NCBI GenBank assembly: GCA_004764695.1
Contig: SMSO01000014.1
Coordinates: forward strand, 6,314,029-6,378,028
DNA from: Schizochytrium sp. TIO01
Taxonomy: Eukaryota; Sar; Bigyra; Thraustochytrida; Thraustochytriidae
Length of the DNA: 64,000 bases
Direction of reading: 5' to 3'
Shown in pieces: positions 21,205 through 33,553 of this stretch. A program made the translations under genes and the position numbers. Below the pieces are notes generated by a model. That model was not told the origin of the DNA, ran no database searches, and saw nothing but the letters and a program-made list of their open reading frames with translations. How positions within the stretch are numbered: the stretch's first letter is position 1; each line of letters begins with the position of its first letter.

Positions 21205-22250
21205 AGCGAAAGCAAGAGAGTCACAGGTAAATGTGGTGCAGAAGCGTAGCAAGATTTAGGAGATCGATCGAGCTCAAGGTTTTGGCTGATTCTCCAAGCT
21301 GTAATCTTTCTCTCAATAATCTAGGCGTCTCAAGAGGCAGATACTACTTAGGTAGGTCCTATTACTGATAGTACTAGCTACTTTTGATGATCTTCGTTTC
21401 TTTTCCATTTTTCCTTAAACTTTTGTAATCTGGTAAGGCTGCACTCTCAGAACCAGGATGTAACATTTGCAGAGGCGTATGTAGGCGGTAGGTACTACAA
21501 GAGGCGCGTGCAGAATACAGTCAGAATTTACTTGCAAGAATTGTTTTTTGTAAGCATTGATAACTATATCTATGTCGTTGCGGTTTCAAGTGGCAGGGTG
21601 CTCGAAACACTCGGTCATGTTGCGATATTTGAGAACATATGAATATTGCTCTCATGATTGCTCAGAACAACCTCAGCGTCACAAAGTTCTTATTATTAGC
21701 GCATGGCCGAGAACATCTCGATGAGGTAGAACAGTGACGTAGAGACAGCCTGGTTATTGCTCATAGACTCAAGTCAAATTCTGTAATCAGAATTTGATTC
21801 ACAACAATATTCGACTGGCATCCACAGGAAGTTGGGACTAACTTTGGCGGACATGACTGGTGACACAAACCAAAGTCAAATAAGATCTGAAATCAAAGTA
21901 TCATCTCCACTAATAGACACAAGTCATGAAGCGTCCTGCTTGACTAAAATATTTCATTGTGCCAAAAGGGTTATTCGCCGTCATAAATTGATACTTCAAA
22001 AATCTTTCCCAAATTCAGTTGTTAAATTTGAGACTAGGAAGAAGCAATTGATGGACTCCAAGCACGTAAGATTTATGTTCTGTAAGTGAACTTCAAGCGT
22101 ACAAGATAAAAAAGAACGGGAAAAGGGGGCAGATGTATCAAAGATTTACGCAAAAAAGGGGGTTGAGATAGGATATGCAACTTGCAACTGATATCATGGG
22201 GCAGAGTATGAAACTCCGACTGTTCAACAGGTGCAAGATTGAGTCAAAGG
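21205..22250. other. Intergenic region with promoter of the syntaxin gene
   Basis: Contains TAGGTAGGTCC at 21349-21359, about 145 bases upstream of the syntaxin start, and TAGGTAC near 21489. An 85-codon open frame (21832-22089, plus) has no recognisable domain and is not called. The right edge is the 3' flank of the LRR-PP2C gene. Confidence 0.5.
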
Positions 22251-25200
22251 TCAGTCTGCAGGCGCAGAAGTTGCGGGAACTGCAGACGGGTAGAAAAGGT
22301 CAAAACGAACACAGACAACCGAAATGTTGTCCTGGGAACCGTGTCGGAAAGCAGATGAACGAAGCTTATGAGCAGCGCGTGTAGGATCAGTCACATACCG
22401 AAGCTTGCGTGCCACATCACGCGAACCTATTTTTTCCCACAATCCATCACAGCCAAGAATTAACCATGCGTAACGAGCTGACTCAAACTTGGGTTCGTGA
22501 TCAAGAGGCTGAAGATGGTGCACCGCGAAGGTGGGCTCCGACGATACTGAAGGAACGTACTCGATATCGCCAAGTGCACGTGAGACAGCAAGGGTACCAA
22601 ATATGCGCCCATTGCTCGCAACAAAACCACCTGAGCTCTCGATGCGCTGACGCTCATCAAGGTCAGTGGGCGATATAACTCGAGAGAGCCAATGATGAGT
22701 ACCTCTTCCAGGATACATCAGCAAAGCTCGTGAATCGCCAACATTGGCCACATAAAGATCTCTGCCTGAAACGTATGAAACAATCGCACAGCTACCGTGT
22801 TTAATTTTCAAGTGCCGACACCTTGCCTGCAAGGCATGAAAAGCTCTTGATATGCACATAGTCACAGTTGCGTCGCGATTGGCGGCTTCATGGGCATCGA
22901 GAGCAGAATCGAGTTCGTTTTGCAGGGCCTCCGGATACCATGTCCGTACAAATTTTGCACACTGCACGCCACCATGGCCATCAAAGACACCAAAGAGAAA
23001 ATCTGACTTGCGTGGACCAAAGGATTTGCGCATGAGAACGAAGTCTTCCATAGTAGTCCTCCGTCCTCGGGTTTCAGCATATCCAAAAGCCACCTTGGAG
23101 TTATCAAGGAACGTCGAAGTTTGGCGTGCATGTGCAAACTGTGCAAGCGATGTTGAGCTAGCTTCAGGGCCAGTGTGTTGAGCTGGTCTAGCCCAACCAA
23201 AACTTTTTTTAGAATCGTCTGAAGAGCTACGCTTACCAAAACCCGCCATAGTGTGTCTTCCAGAAGTTTGAATACCATTCGACGTGACAGGTTCACGGCT
23301 AGGGAAAGGTGTTTCATCTCCGATTTGGGGTTGTGGGGATAGTAAGTTTGCACCAGTGTCTGGTAGCGTTGTGAGGCCCGCATTTGCAACCACTCTGCTC
23401 TGAGATTGTATTTCAAGACCGCTGCGGTTGTGATGATCCTGGATGTCCATATGGGAGGGTGCTACACCCATCGAATGAGGGTGGGCTTCCCTTTCAAACG
23501 CGGGGTTTCCTTGGCGAGAAGTAGATCTGTTAGACGATGAAGCACCATAGCTATCATCATCAGAGTCGCCATCATTTTCATAAAGATCAACGGAGCGACG
23601 AAATGATTGGGCATGCCTGCCATAACGCGTGGAGTTCCTGTTGAAATTCCCGCTGTGAATAATTTCCATGATGTCCATGCAGGTTGGTACCTGCAGACAA
23701 AGAGCAGTCTTTCAGAGGTAATGCTGAAACAACTTCGTTGAGGATGTCGGCGACAATATTATTGCGCTCCAAACATCTGTTCATCTGCATTGCACTTTCT
23801 TCGGAGGTCCAATAACGCAAAGTTAAAACATCAGGCTCGGAATTGCCTACAACAGGAGATGGCGTACCACCACCATTACTGTTTCCACTGTTGACGCTAC
23901 TGTCACTGACTCTTCGGTGCAGACGATGCGAGCGAAGAGCAGGCGGTGCTCCACTATTGCCTTCCATGTTCAATTTACGCAATCTGTGATTACATGCAAG
24001 AGCACGCGTAATACCCTCAATGCCACGATCGTTGAAATTGTTATTGGAGAGGTCCAAGGCCTCGATTACGTTCGCAGAAAGCAAAAGACCGTTACTCAAC
24101 GCGTGCGCGCATTCCTCGTCCAAGCCAGTATTGCTCAAATTTAAATGTCTCAATGATCGGTTTCCGGGCAAGTATCTCAATATAGATACAATGCCCCGCT
24201 CACCAAGGGCATTGTCAGAGAGGTCTAGGGATATTAATGTGTAATTTTGACGTAAGCCATTGCCAATGAGACCTGCCGTGACGTGGTTCACGCCACAGTC
24301 AGCAAGAGAGAGAGAGCGAATATTGCATGCTGCAATGATCATGTGGGCAATAGCTCGGGCACCATACTCTCCGATAATGGCACTTTGATGACTAAAATCT
24401 AAGTCTAAGGTCCGCCCAGGCCTTTGTTCTCGTATTGCAGCAAGGCTAGCTTCCCTCACCACATGTTCTACGAGGTCGTCAAGATCCACGGAGCTTTCAC
24501 CAAGTCGTTTTGCCGCATTTTGATAAACGCGATAGATTTCTGCAACATTGTCTGTTACTTCTCCCTCGGAATGGGCTGGCCGGTTACAACACGATCCCAT
24601 GGCCTCTAGTTCAGCAGCTTCAAATTCTTCCTCCTCTACTGTGCGCAGTGAAAGTCGGACGTTTCTTTCTGACGTGCTTGCGCGTGGTGTGGCAAGACCA
24701 AGTGCGTCGATTGGTGAGCTGTTAGTGCCGACGCTTGTGTCCAAGTGGAGATCGCCGTTAAGCCCAGGAGGTTGGCTATCCAAAGAAAGAGTTGGGAATT
24801 CGTCCTGAAATCTGTAGTCAAGACCGCTAAGACTTCCGTCTGGAAAATCGTTGTTGTGATTGTCGATCGTGTGATGGTAGGCACCGGCGCCTGTTGCACC
24901 GTGGTTGCCGTAACTGTGGTGCGTGTCGGGATCTTGTTGTCTTGTGTGAGTAGCTTGCTTGCGTTTACGGTTCTTCTGTTTAGGGGCTTCTTGACGCACA
25001 GGGGCTGATTTAGCCCTTGGCAAACGCAAGCGACGGCGTTTTCCAGGTTTTGAGTGATGCCCGGAATTGGGGCTGTCGCTACTACTATTACCACTGGTGC
25101 AACTCCCGTTACTGCTTGGGGTTGTGGAAATCGTCGCTGGAGATGTGCTTATGGGTGTGTGCAAAGAAATCTGAAGGCCGGGGTCGCTCCCGCCGGTGAT

Positions 25201-25431
25201 ACTTGCTGTCGATGCGGAGCTTCCGTTGCTGTTTGTGTGGTTACTGTTTCCAACTCTTAACCTAAAGCTATCGTTGTTGTTACTGTTGCTCTGGTTTACG
25301 CGGTGGCTATGGCGATTATTATGGTAGTTATTGTTGGATGAATTGCTATTAAAGCTCTGATTTCGGGAATTATTTTTAGCTCCTTTATCTGCAGGCCCCT
25401 CCCCCACCGGGTCAATGTCTTCCTCGGGCAC
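22251..25431 (-). CDS. LRR-PP2C phosphatase (PHLPP-like), probably lipid-anchored
   Basis: Two open frames on the same strand (25431-23587 and 23690-22251) overlap out of frame by about 100 bases, so they are almost certainly joined by an intron. The acceptor TCTTTGTCTGCAG at 23691 fits; the donor, between about 23840 and 23735, is unresolved. The first frame has a low-complexity Ser/Asn/Gly-rich N-terminus, then LRRs of the ribonuclease-inhibitor type (LSLADCG, LDLSDNALGERG, LNLSNTGLDEE and LDLSNNNFNDRG repeats). The second carries a complete PP2C domain: RRTTMEDF, DGHGG, GSCAIV, VANVGDSRALL, GTLAVSRALGD, GCDGLWE and the metal-binding SQDNISV. LRR plus PP2C is the arrangement of PHLPP phosphatases, which act on AGC kinases. 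The 5' part has no ATG until 24600, where MGSCC begins: a myristoylation/palmitoylation-type start. Whether translation begins there or in an unfound upstream exon is open. Confidence 0.75.
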
Positions 25432-26014
25432 GTCGTTGGACCGTTCAAGGGAGGGTCTGCAGCACCTAAACCAGTAAATGGTGACTTACGCACAAAAAAA
25501 AAGCTTCGCCTGCCGAGGCTGCTTGCTTGTGATTGCTTAAAATTCAAATCTGCGTGCGGAAAGTTTACCTTCCTGTGAGACTATTGCTTTCGGTGTGGAT
25601 GACCAGGGTGCGTGCAGGGCGTAGTATCAATGTGTGGCAGCAGTAGATCAACAATTGATGGATTCACAACTGTGCTAATATAATTCCTTTCCGTAGCAGG
25701 AAACTAACTCCAGGCTGTAATTTTTTATATTTGCTTCGGCCCGGTTTTGGTATTATAAAGGTGGTGTTATGCCGGCCGTTTTCCAGAGAGGGATGCAGCT
25801 TCTCTAGACTCGACTCGACCAAACCAGAATTAAATCAACAGGAAAGCGAACTGGTCGTAAAACCCACCAAGGTCCCTATTCCTGTCAAACTGAATATTCC
25901 AGCAGCAAACAAATATAAAAAACAGCAGTTGAGAAGCAACTCTAAAACGAACAGGCCAAACACAAGAGCGAAGTGGCGGCCAAAAGCTTACAGGAACACA
26001 ACAGAGGTGGCGGA

Positions 26015-26060
26015 ATGGATGGATGGATGGATGGATAGATAGACAGACAGACAGACAGAC
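26015..26060. repeat. GGAT then AGAC tetranucleotide tracts
   Basis: About six GGAT units pass directly into five AGAC units. A second GGAT tract lies at 27255-27289. Confidence 0.85.
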
Positions 26061-26480
26061 AAAAAGAGAAACAGAGAAACAGATAGAGAAAGAGCGAGCT
26101 AAGAAGCAAGTAAGTAAGTAAAGGGAAAGAGTGCGACAAAGAGTTCAAAGTGAAGCCTTGCTCACGGTCTCTCCTCTATCGCCAGATATCACTACGCTGC
26201 TACAGCCAGGCAGTCAGTGAGCTGGCAGCTAGACGAGTAACTTGCTTGCTATCCACGATCGCACGTCTGCCCAATAAGAGATCCCGGGTCCTTTCCTTTC
26301 CTCCTTCTCTTGCAGCCCAAATCCACCACGACCCGGCGGAAGATAAATAGGTAAGTCAAAGAAAGGCTCGGTAAGTAAAAGGAACTAAATCTGCAATGGA
26401 ACGCCAAAAAAAAAAAGAACAGGGGAAAAACCAAAACCAGAAGAGTGGAAACACAGACAGTAAAGAACAGAACAGATGTG

Positions 26481-26489
26481 GAAGAAGAA

Positions 26490-26550
<61 letters not shown>

Positions 26551-26551
26551 A
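26481..26551. repeat. GAA/GAAA repeat
   Basis: A short GAA run leads into about fourteen GAAA units, all purine on the plus strand. Open in every frame, hence the spurious Lys/Glu and Phe/Leu/Ser ORFs on either strand. Confidence 0.9.
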
Positions 26552-27254
26552 GAAAGAACACAGAGAAAAGGAAAGTAAAGAAGAAAGAGAACACAAGGAA
26601 TTCGAATTAGAAGGGCCCCAAAACTTGGAGAACCCAAGGTTTAATTCCTCGCAGAGTCTTTCGTCCAGCCAGACTTTCACTTCCCCTCGCGGCCAGCACG
26701 GCTGCTTCTCTCAGCAGGCCTTCCCCTCCTCCCTTGCCGGCCTGGTGTTGCTGTAATTACGTAGTTCTGTCTTTCTTTCTCTTGGTTTCTTGTTTGATTG
26801 ATTGTTAAGCAGAGAAAAGGGTCTCTTTCTTTGCCAGAGCCCTTTGAAAACTATTGCGTTTCCTCGCCGCCGTCGTCAAATTCCTCGACTCGCGCCTGCA
26901 GGCCGCGCCTCTTGAGGTCCTCCGCGGGAAGCAGAGCTCCTCTGCACGTGGCCGACCGGTATTGACGAGGTTCCCTGAAGAAGGTTTTCTGTCTGCGTCA
27001 AAGCTCGAAGAAGAAGAAGGAGAAGGAGATAAAGAAGAACAAACGAGAGGATTGAATAATTTGAACTTGAAGCAAGTTCAAGCCCTCCTCCACGAAGAGT
27101 GCCACGATACCCAAGCCTCCCGCCGCAGCCAGAACCTCCCTCCGGCAGTAAGCCCCAGCCAGCCAGTCGGCCGGTCGTCCTCCGCCCCTGCAAAGGCCTC
27201 GCCACGCCGCAGGCCACGAGTCGCGCGAGATGGATCGACGGATCGACAGATCGA

Positions 27255-27289
27255 ATGGATGGATGGATGGATGGATGGATGGATGGATG
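27255..27289. repeat. GGAT tetranucleotide repeat
   Basis: About eight perfect units. Confidence 0.9.
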
Positions 27290-27330
27290 CTGCGAGGCCA
27301 CCACGGCGGCCTCTCCGCTGATGTAGTATT

Positions 27331-28090
27331 CACCAAGTCAAGATCTCGGGCCGCACGGACCCCGGCGACAGCCTAGACCCGCGCGGCCGGACCGCCTGCC
27401 GCGCTCCGAGCGAGCGAGCCCGCGCGGGCTCCGTTCTGCCGCCGCGTTGGCGCCAAGGAACAAAGGCCTTTCTTCCTTCCTCCGCCCCTCTTTCCCCTCC
27501 TGCCCCCCTTTGTGTCTCCAAATCGCTCTCCTCTTCTTCCCCCCTCCCTTTTCCCCCAAGGCCTCCAATCCCATCGCTTCATTAAACTACCCCTTCAGGG
27601 GTCACCCAACTCCCTCCATATACGCTATACAGCTCCTACCCCCCCTTAGCCCCTCCAAATAAAATACGGGCACCCTCCTACTGCCCTCTACGGCCAGGAC
27701 CCTCCTACCGTTTACCCTAGCCGGGCCCTACCCGCTGCGCGAAGATTTTTGCGGCTCAGGGCGCCGCGGCGGCACTACAGGTTTAGCCAGCGCCCTTCTG
27801 CCCCTCGCTCGCTCCCTCTACGCCGCCGGCGCCGAGGCGGCGCCGCCCTCTCTGCGGCCGTCCTGAGGGCCCCTGCGGCTGTCCGGGGGGGGCCTGCGGC
27901 TGTCCGGAGGGCCCCTGCGGCCGCTGCGCCGCTGCGCCTCGCGGCCCCGGCCGCTGTCTTCGCGCCCCTCTCGCCGCCTTCGCAGAGACCGGAGGCGCCT
28001 TTGGCACTACGGGATAGGGCGCCTCGTTGAACTTGTATGCGCGCTTCCGGAGCAGCTTTGCACTCACTCGCGCGATCATGTGCACGAAGA
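27331..28090. other. GC-rich island with pyrimidine tract and 18-base tandem units
   Basis: This stretch is conspicuously G+C-rich against an AT-rich background on both sides. It includes a long C/T tract (about 27470-27570) and GC-rich tandem units around 27865-27935 (variants of GGGCCCCTGCGGCTGTCC). On the minus strand the frame from about 28085 starts with an ordinary-looking segment (MIARVSAKLLRKRAYKFNE) and then reads Gly/Pro/Gln-rich, collagen-like repeats. I do not call a gene: no splice partner or domain is visible, and the repeats alone explain the open frames. A transferred or local GC-rich insertion, or a CpG-type regulatory island, are alternatives. Confidence 0.5.
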
Positions 28091-28616
28091 AAGATAACAG
28101 ACAGAGAGAGAGAGAGAGGGACTCCTAGGGGCGCTTAGCGGGACTCCTAGCCAGTGCGATAACTTTAAAGACTTTGTTATTGTAAGCACCGTTGTCTGCT
28201 GTCTGCGAGTTGAAGAGGGATGGAGACTCTGCATTCTCTTGGGTTTTATAGTATACTTTCATGGCAGGAGAAGAGAGAGTCTGTGTATCGCATTGACCGT
28301 AGACCTGTGTTGGCGGCTTCATGGATAAATGACAGGAAGTGCAACACGTCTCCTTCGTCTTCTTCGTCTTCTTCTAATTTTTGTTAAAACTTTATTCTTT
28401 ATTTATTTTTTGCTTTTTTTTCGTTTTCCTTTTCTTTTTTTAATCATGAATCATGGAGCAGTGAGTGCCTGTTCGTTCGTGGCGTTTTCAGTATTTTAGA
28501 TTACACTATGGTACATGATAGTGTACTAAGTTGTACAAAGAAGGAATGAAGATGGCTCTGCTTTGCAAGAGAACCCTTTCTCGCCAATCGACAAGGATGG
28601 GTACTTCGAAACCATT

Positions 28617-28677
28617 GATCAATCGATCGATCAATCAATCAATCGATCGATCAATCAATCGATCAATCGATCAATTG
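28617..28677. repeat. GATC/AATC interspersed tetranucleotide repeat
   Basis: Alternating GATC and AATC units over about 60 bases. GATC is self-complementary, so the tract can fold on itself. Confidence 0.85.
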
Positions 28678-30454
28678 CAGCACAATAATGGCAGTGTCAC
28701 CCAAGGCTCTCTTTCTCCCTCTCCTCGTTTTCTTCAGTTCTCATTCTTTGAACTTGAAATTTAGTGCCTCATATCGATCATAGGATTTTTATGTTATTTT
28801 ATTTTCAATCATTGACTGTTAGCTAGAATGTTTTTTGTTTTTGATTTTTTGTTTTTTAATTCTTCTAAAAATTAATAAACATCATCACAGAACTAAGCCA
28901 ACGCATATTAAACTGGAAGTGTTCATCAGCTCGCATAATAAGCATCTAGCAACTCGGTTCCTAACGTTTTTGTTATTGCATTCTTATCAGCTAACAGAAG
29001 CCCCAAGTTCTAGTATTCTTACTGCTGAATGAATAGCGCATTCCTAAGCATCATAGAATAGCAGAACGCAAAGTTGCTCATTTTGCGACTGAAGTTAAAG
29101 CGATTGTGGCTTCAATACAAATGTAGGCGGCGATTCGGGCTAAGGGAAATATGCTCCGCTAACGCACATACAAGTCCAAGCATGGGGGCGCCTCAGAAAG
29201 CGCAGATCAAAGAACTTGCTCGAAACCATCACATACGAGTTCAACATTGATGGATCTCTGCATGCATGTGCCTCACAAGAACATAGAGAGAGGAAGAAAG
29301 AATCATAGCACTCTTCTTCTTCAAGTTCTGCAAGTTCTCTCACTATTTTTTATTTACTTTTTTCAAACCTAGCTATTAAGAAGAAAACATTTCTACATTA
29401 ATGTTAGGGTCTTCTTCATTCTTCAAGTTCTTTCTTTGAAGTTCTTCTGAAATATCGAGCTTAAAACTGAGCTCTAAAAGGGATTTCTTCCGCAGGCTGG
29501 ATCACTATTACATCTATTTTACTGTCTTACTTTTAGCTCCCTACTAGAACTTGGTTTTGAAAACTCGTCCTTTTGTATTTTAATTTTTAGAAAATGATCT
29601 TTAAAATTTTAAGCTAGTTAGGTTGCCTGTCTTCTTCAGTTTCGAGCTTCGCATTGCTTGGCAAAATCCACTGCGGATGCCTGCAAAGCGGACGATTTCT
29701 GCCTTTCTCAAGCGTCCTTTGCAGCAGGAAATTCGATTAACAAGGCATGACCATGCGTCTTGGAAACCCCAATTGGCAATAAGTTTGGCTCTGGTCTAGA
29801 TTCTCTTTCTTTTTCTACATTTTAAATTAAAAACAGTTTTCTTTACATTAAAAAATGGCTTGGAGAGCTACGTACAGCATCACATAAATACATACATAAA
29901 TACATACATACTAAACTTCAGATTTCGCGCTTGGACTCCCTGGATTGGCCATCCATCCTGAAGCTCGCCAAAGGCAACCAAAAACTCAAAGCATTATTAC
30001 GAACCAGCTTTTTCGCTGGCCGAGAGTTGAAATGTTCCACGGCCACTTGTCTGACTGACTCCGTTCGTGAGCGATTCGATTGCTGGATTGCTGGAGCCAT
30101 AATTTCGTGCTGCAAGTCCTCCAATTCATTTAATTGGATGGTTTTCTTTTTCTTTTCTTTTGACAGACAGTGAAATTCTGTAATTCGTCGTTGACGCCAC
30201 TGACTCACTGACTGACTCACTGACTCACTGACTGAAGTTTTGCTGGTGGTACAAGGGGCTATACAACTACTACCGAACAGTCGCTCGTTAGCAAGGAGTG
30301 AACATCAAAGGACTTGTTCCGTTCCGTTCTCCCTTGTGGTTGCTTGCTCTGCTGCTTATACTGTTCTATACTGTTCTGTTCTATTGATGTTCTGAGCTGG
30401 AGAGAAGAGAGAACTTGAACCCGCTAGACGTGGCTTATAAATATAGAGATTTTA

Positions 30455-30497
30455 TGTTTTATGTTTTGTTTTTGTTTTTGTTTTTGTTTTTGTTTTA
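30455..30497. repeat. TTTTTG hexanucleotide repeat
   Basis: About five TTTTTG units after a degenerate start. Confidence 0.85.
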
Positions 30498-33400
30498 TTA
30501 ATTTAAAATAATAACACTTCGAAAGCAGCAGGGGGAAAAATCTAAGATGAAAAACTGTATTTATTGCGAAACTTTCAATCGTCGTTTTATTGATCAATCT
30601 TATTTGGTCTGTGTAGTGCGCAAGCAGGAAAGGCAGATTTGCGAGTGTACGGTCGATCAACAATTGTTGCGTAGAGGGCAATGACTACGGTATTCCCAGC
30701 TTGAGCAGGAGATGAGGGTCTTCGTATCTGCAATGCTGCCTATCTACCATCAGACCATATCGTGGGATGATTTTGAACGAGAAATAAGATGGCGCGCCAT
30801 GTTTTCTATGTGCTTTTTAATTTAATTTTTAACTTTTAAAAAAGTAGTAGTAGCTTGTATATAATCGGTCTGTTGATTCGTTCGTTGTGCTGTTCTGAGT
30901 CATGTTCCTCCTCTTCTAGGCTACTTATTGCTATTTATTGCGTATTGCTTTATATCATTACTCGCGAAGTGATATTCCGCTGTGCATCAAAAAATGGGAG
31001 TCCGCGATAGAGATCGCCTTTGGCCAAAGAAGTTATAGCTTCGGCGCTCGCTTGAGCCGTATCCTTCTCCTCGCGGGTTATGCAGCAAACTGAGTGGGAT
31101 GAACAAAGTTTTAAAGCCCCGGAAATCAAGACATAAAGCATACTTATATAAAGTCCTCTTGGTGAAGGCATGCACCTAAAAGCTAGAGAACGAAGATTAT
31201 GTATGATGGAGATTAGAAGGCTGTGGACAACAGCGAGTTGGCACAAAACCCTTTGATTTTTTTCGTTTTTCTGGCGTCCTTATTTGCAAAGCAAGTTATG
31301 TTAGATTCTTCTGACATGTGTTGGCTTTCTTTATCGTTTATTTCTTTATTTATAAGCTTGATTCAACCAACTCTGGTGCATTAGAGATTTACACGTTTGT
31401 ACATGCATACGTGTATCCTAGCTAGAGAAGAGGATAGTCTGGAAATAAATATAATCTTAATCTTTAAATATTTAAAATATACACGAACTTGGGGCACAGT
31501 GTTGCAAATTAAAGGTAGTACTTGTGTCTATCGCAATGCTTTCACAAGTCAGAGATTTCCCAAAATGACAGTCAAAGTGTTATTGAGAGGTGCTGTCCAG
31601 AGTCACTCAAGGGCTTGTCATGTAAAGATTGAGACTTAGAAAATTATAACAGAGTTATTTAATTTTTAAAAAGAGCTCTTTTTTTAAATCCATCATATAT
31701 ATATGTATCGGTATAAATGGTGAGAACGGTCTACTGTACCTCGGTAATTCTGCTGGCACATGTGTGGAAACGATATCCCCATCACACTCGAGCTCAACTA
31801 CAAAAACATCTGTCTTGACAGCCCGTGTTTCTTTCTTTTAGCTCATTGTTCCAAAGGGTTAGAGTTACGGTTTGCTGGGTAATTTTGGTTTTGCTTGGAT
31901 CATGCACATCCAGATTGATAAGGAGCCTGCAGCATGTCTAATGCCAGTGGGTTTTGGACAATTCAAGTTTACCCATAGTGGAATCTCCACACGCACTCGG
32001 CGCGCTAGTATGGAGTTTTATTATTGTTTTTGCTCTAAAAATATCTGATGGCTCTTATTTTTTTAAGTGCTGATAACCACGAATGTTTGATAGAGCCTTT
32101 AATCAATGCATATCCCTTTGGAGAATCCCTAAGTAGAAAGCGAGCATGCGATCTAAGCAGACACACACAAGTCTAGAGAATAGTGACCGAAAATCTCAAA
32201 TTGGCGACGCGGTTTACAGGTGATTTATCAGGCGGTACGTATAAGCTCGGTATAGATCATCATCCATGGGATCACATCCTTCTTTTTTCCGGGGACCTGC
32301 AAGCAAACACAATGGCAATGACATTTTTCATATTCCTTTCAGCATTATCAAGTGTGTTATTGCGCTTGGCAACATTTCCCTGTGACATTCCGCTTCTTGA
32401 CAGCTATCGACTACGCGATTCAGCCATTCAACGCTGGTATGCCGTGGTGGGCGTTCACAACGCAACCGGGATGATCGCCATGAGCATTGCTTGCCACTTG
32501 CCACTTTGTCCGAAAAGCTGCATGCGTGTTATCGAGTAGGCGGCATATCCTGAAAGCGGGATTACGAAGAGGCATATGCATGCTGAGGGGTAATGCAGAT
32601 ATATCATCCATAAATTCTTTCATCTGGCTAAAGTCTAACGCTCCCTCTTAAATTTTTTATTTGAGGTTGAATAGCTCGAATCTGCCACTTTCTATGGAGA
32701 AGCATTTCTTTCAGAGGTTAGCCACCTATCGACGCCAATCAGAATGTGCTCGCTCCCAAAATTTTGAAAATACCTCATAGGCGTAAATGAATAGATCTTC
32801 AAATTAAGTGGTTCTAATAAAACTGGGCAATCATAGTCATGAGTACGGCTGCGAAATGGGTTGGTCTTAGCAGGGTCCTGGAAAAGGCAATCGATACACA
32901 ATGATTCTTTAACAAACTTTACTTGGTAGTGAAGCCCCCGAAAGGAATCGTATTCATATGTGACACTTTAATAGTTTTGAAAAAAATGGGGATACATCGT
33001 ACTAAAGTTTTCAATCTGACATTTTCTCCTTCGCAGTTCTTCTACGTTTTGTTTTTTTGTTTTATTTTTTAAATCAATATGTACTTGTGGACATTATTTT
33101 ATATTTATTTTTTCATTTATTCTCTTTCATTTTTTTACTCGCGTTCTTTTTCTTTTCTTTTTTATACTATTTATCATGCTTTTATTCTCGTAGTTAATTA
33201 GCTTAAAAAATAATAAATTAAAAATATTTCAAAATAAAAACTAAAGACAAAATTAATATTTTGTAACTAGAATTGGGAAGTAGCACAGTTTCTGAGTGAG
33301 CGTTTTAAATAAAACTTAACCAAGTTAAAATATTTTAATGACTAGTGAGAGTGGAAAGGAGCATCTTCTTGTCATTATCTTTGTAATGGTGCAGCCCTGT

Positions 33401-33512
33401 AGACTGCTCCATATGAAAGTATGTTCTTGGATTAGATGCAAAGCCCGCCAATTTCAAGCTCTCTAAAAACCGAAGAATTTATTGGTAACCGTGGGTATTG
33501 TTGTAATCGTTC

Positions 33513-33553
33513 TTACCATCACCATCACCATCACCATCACCATCTCCATCATG
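33513..33553. repeat. CACCAT hexanucleotide repeat
   Basis: About six CACCAT units with one C-to-T variant near the end. Confidence 0.85.

Larger units (their letters stand above)
25432..27330. other. Gene-poor region with purine-rich microsatellites
   Basis: Upstream flank of the LRR-PP2C gene, then sequence dominated by GGAT, AGAC, GAAA and GGAT repeats (26.0, 26.04, 26.5 and 27.26 kb). The overlapping open frames on both strands all run through these tracts and are not credible genes. Nothing else supportable. Confidence 0.55.

Noticed and set aside
26249-26680. Phe/Leu/Ser-rich minus-strand frame resembling membrane helices
   Set aside because: It is the complement of the GAAA microsatellite, which is open in all frames.
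29480-29512. TTCCGCAGGCTGGATCAC, similar at a glance to the 3' end of small-subunit rRNA
   Set aside because: The order of bases does not match the conserved GTAACAAGG/CTGCGGAAGGATCA end, and no rRNA core precedes it.
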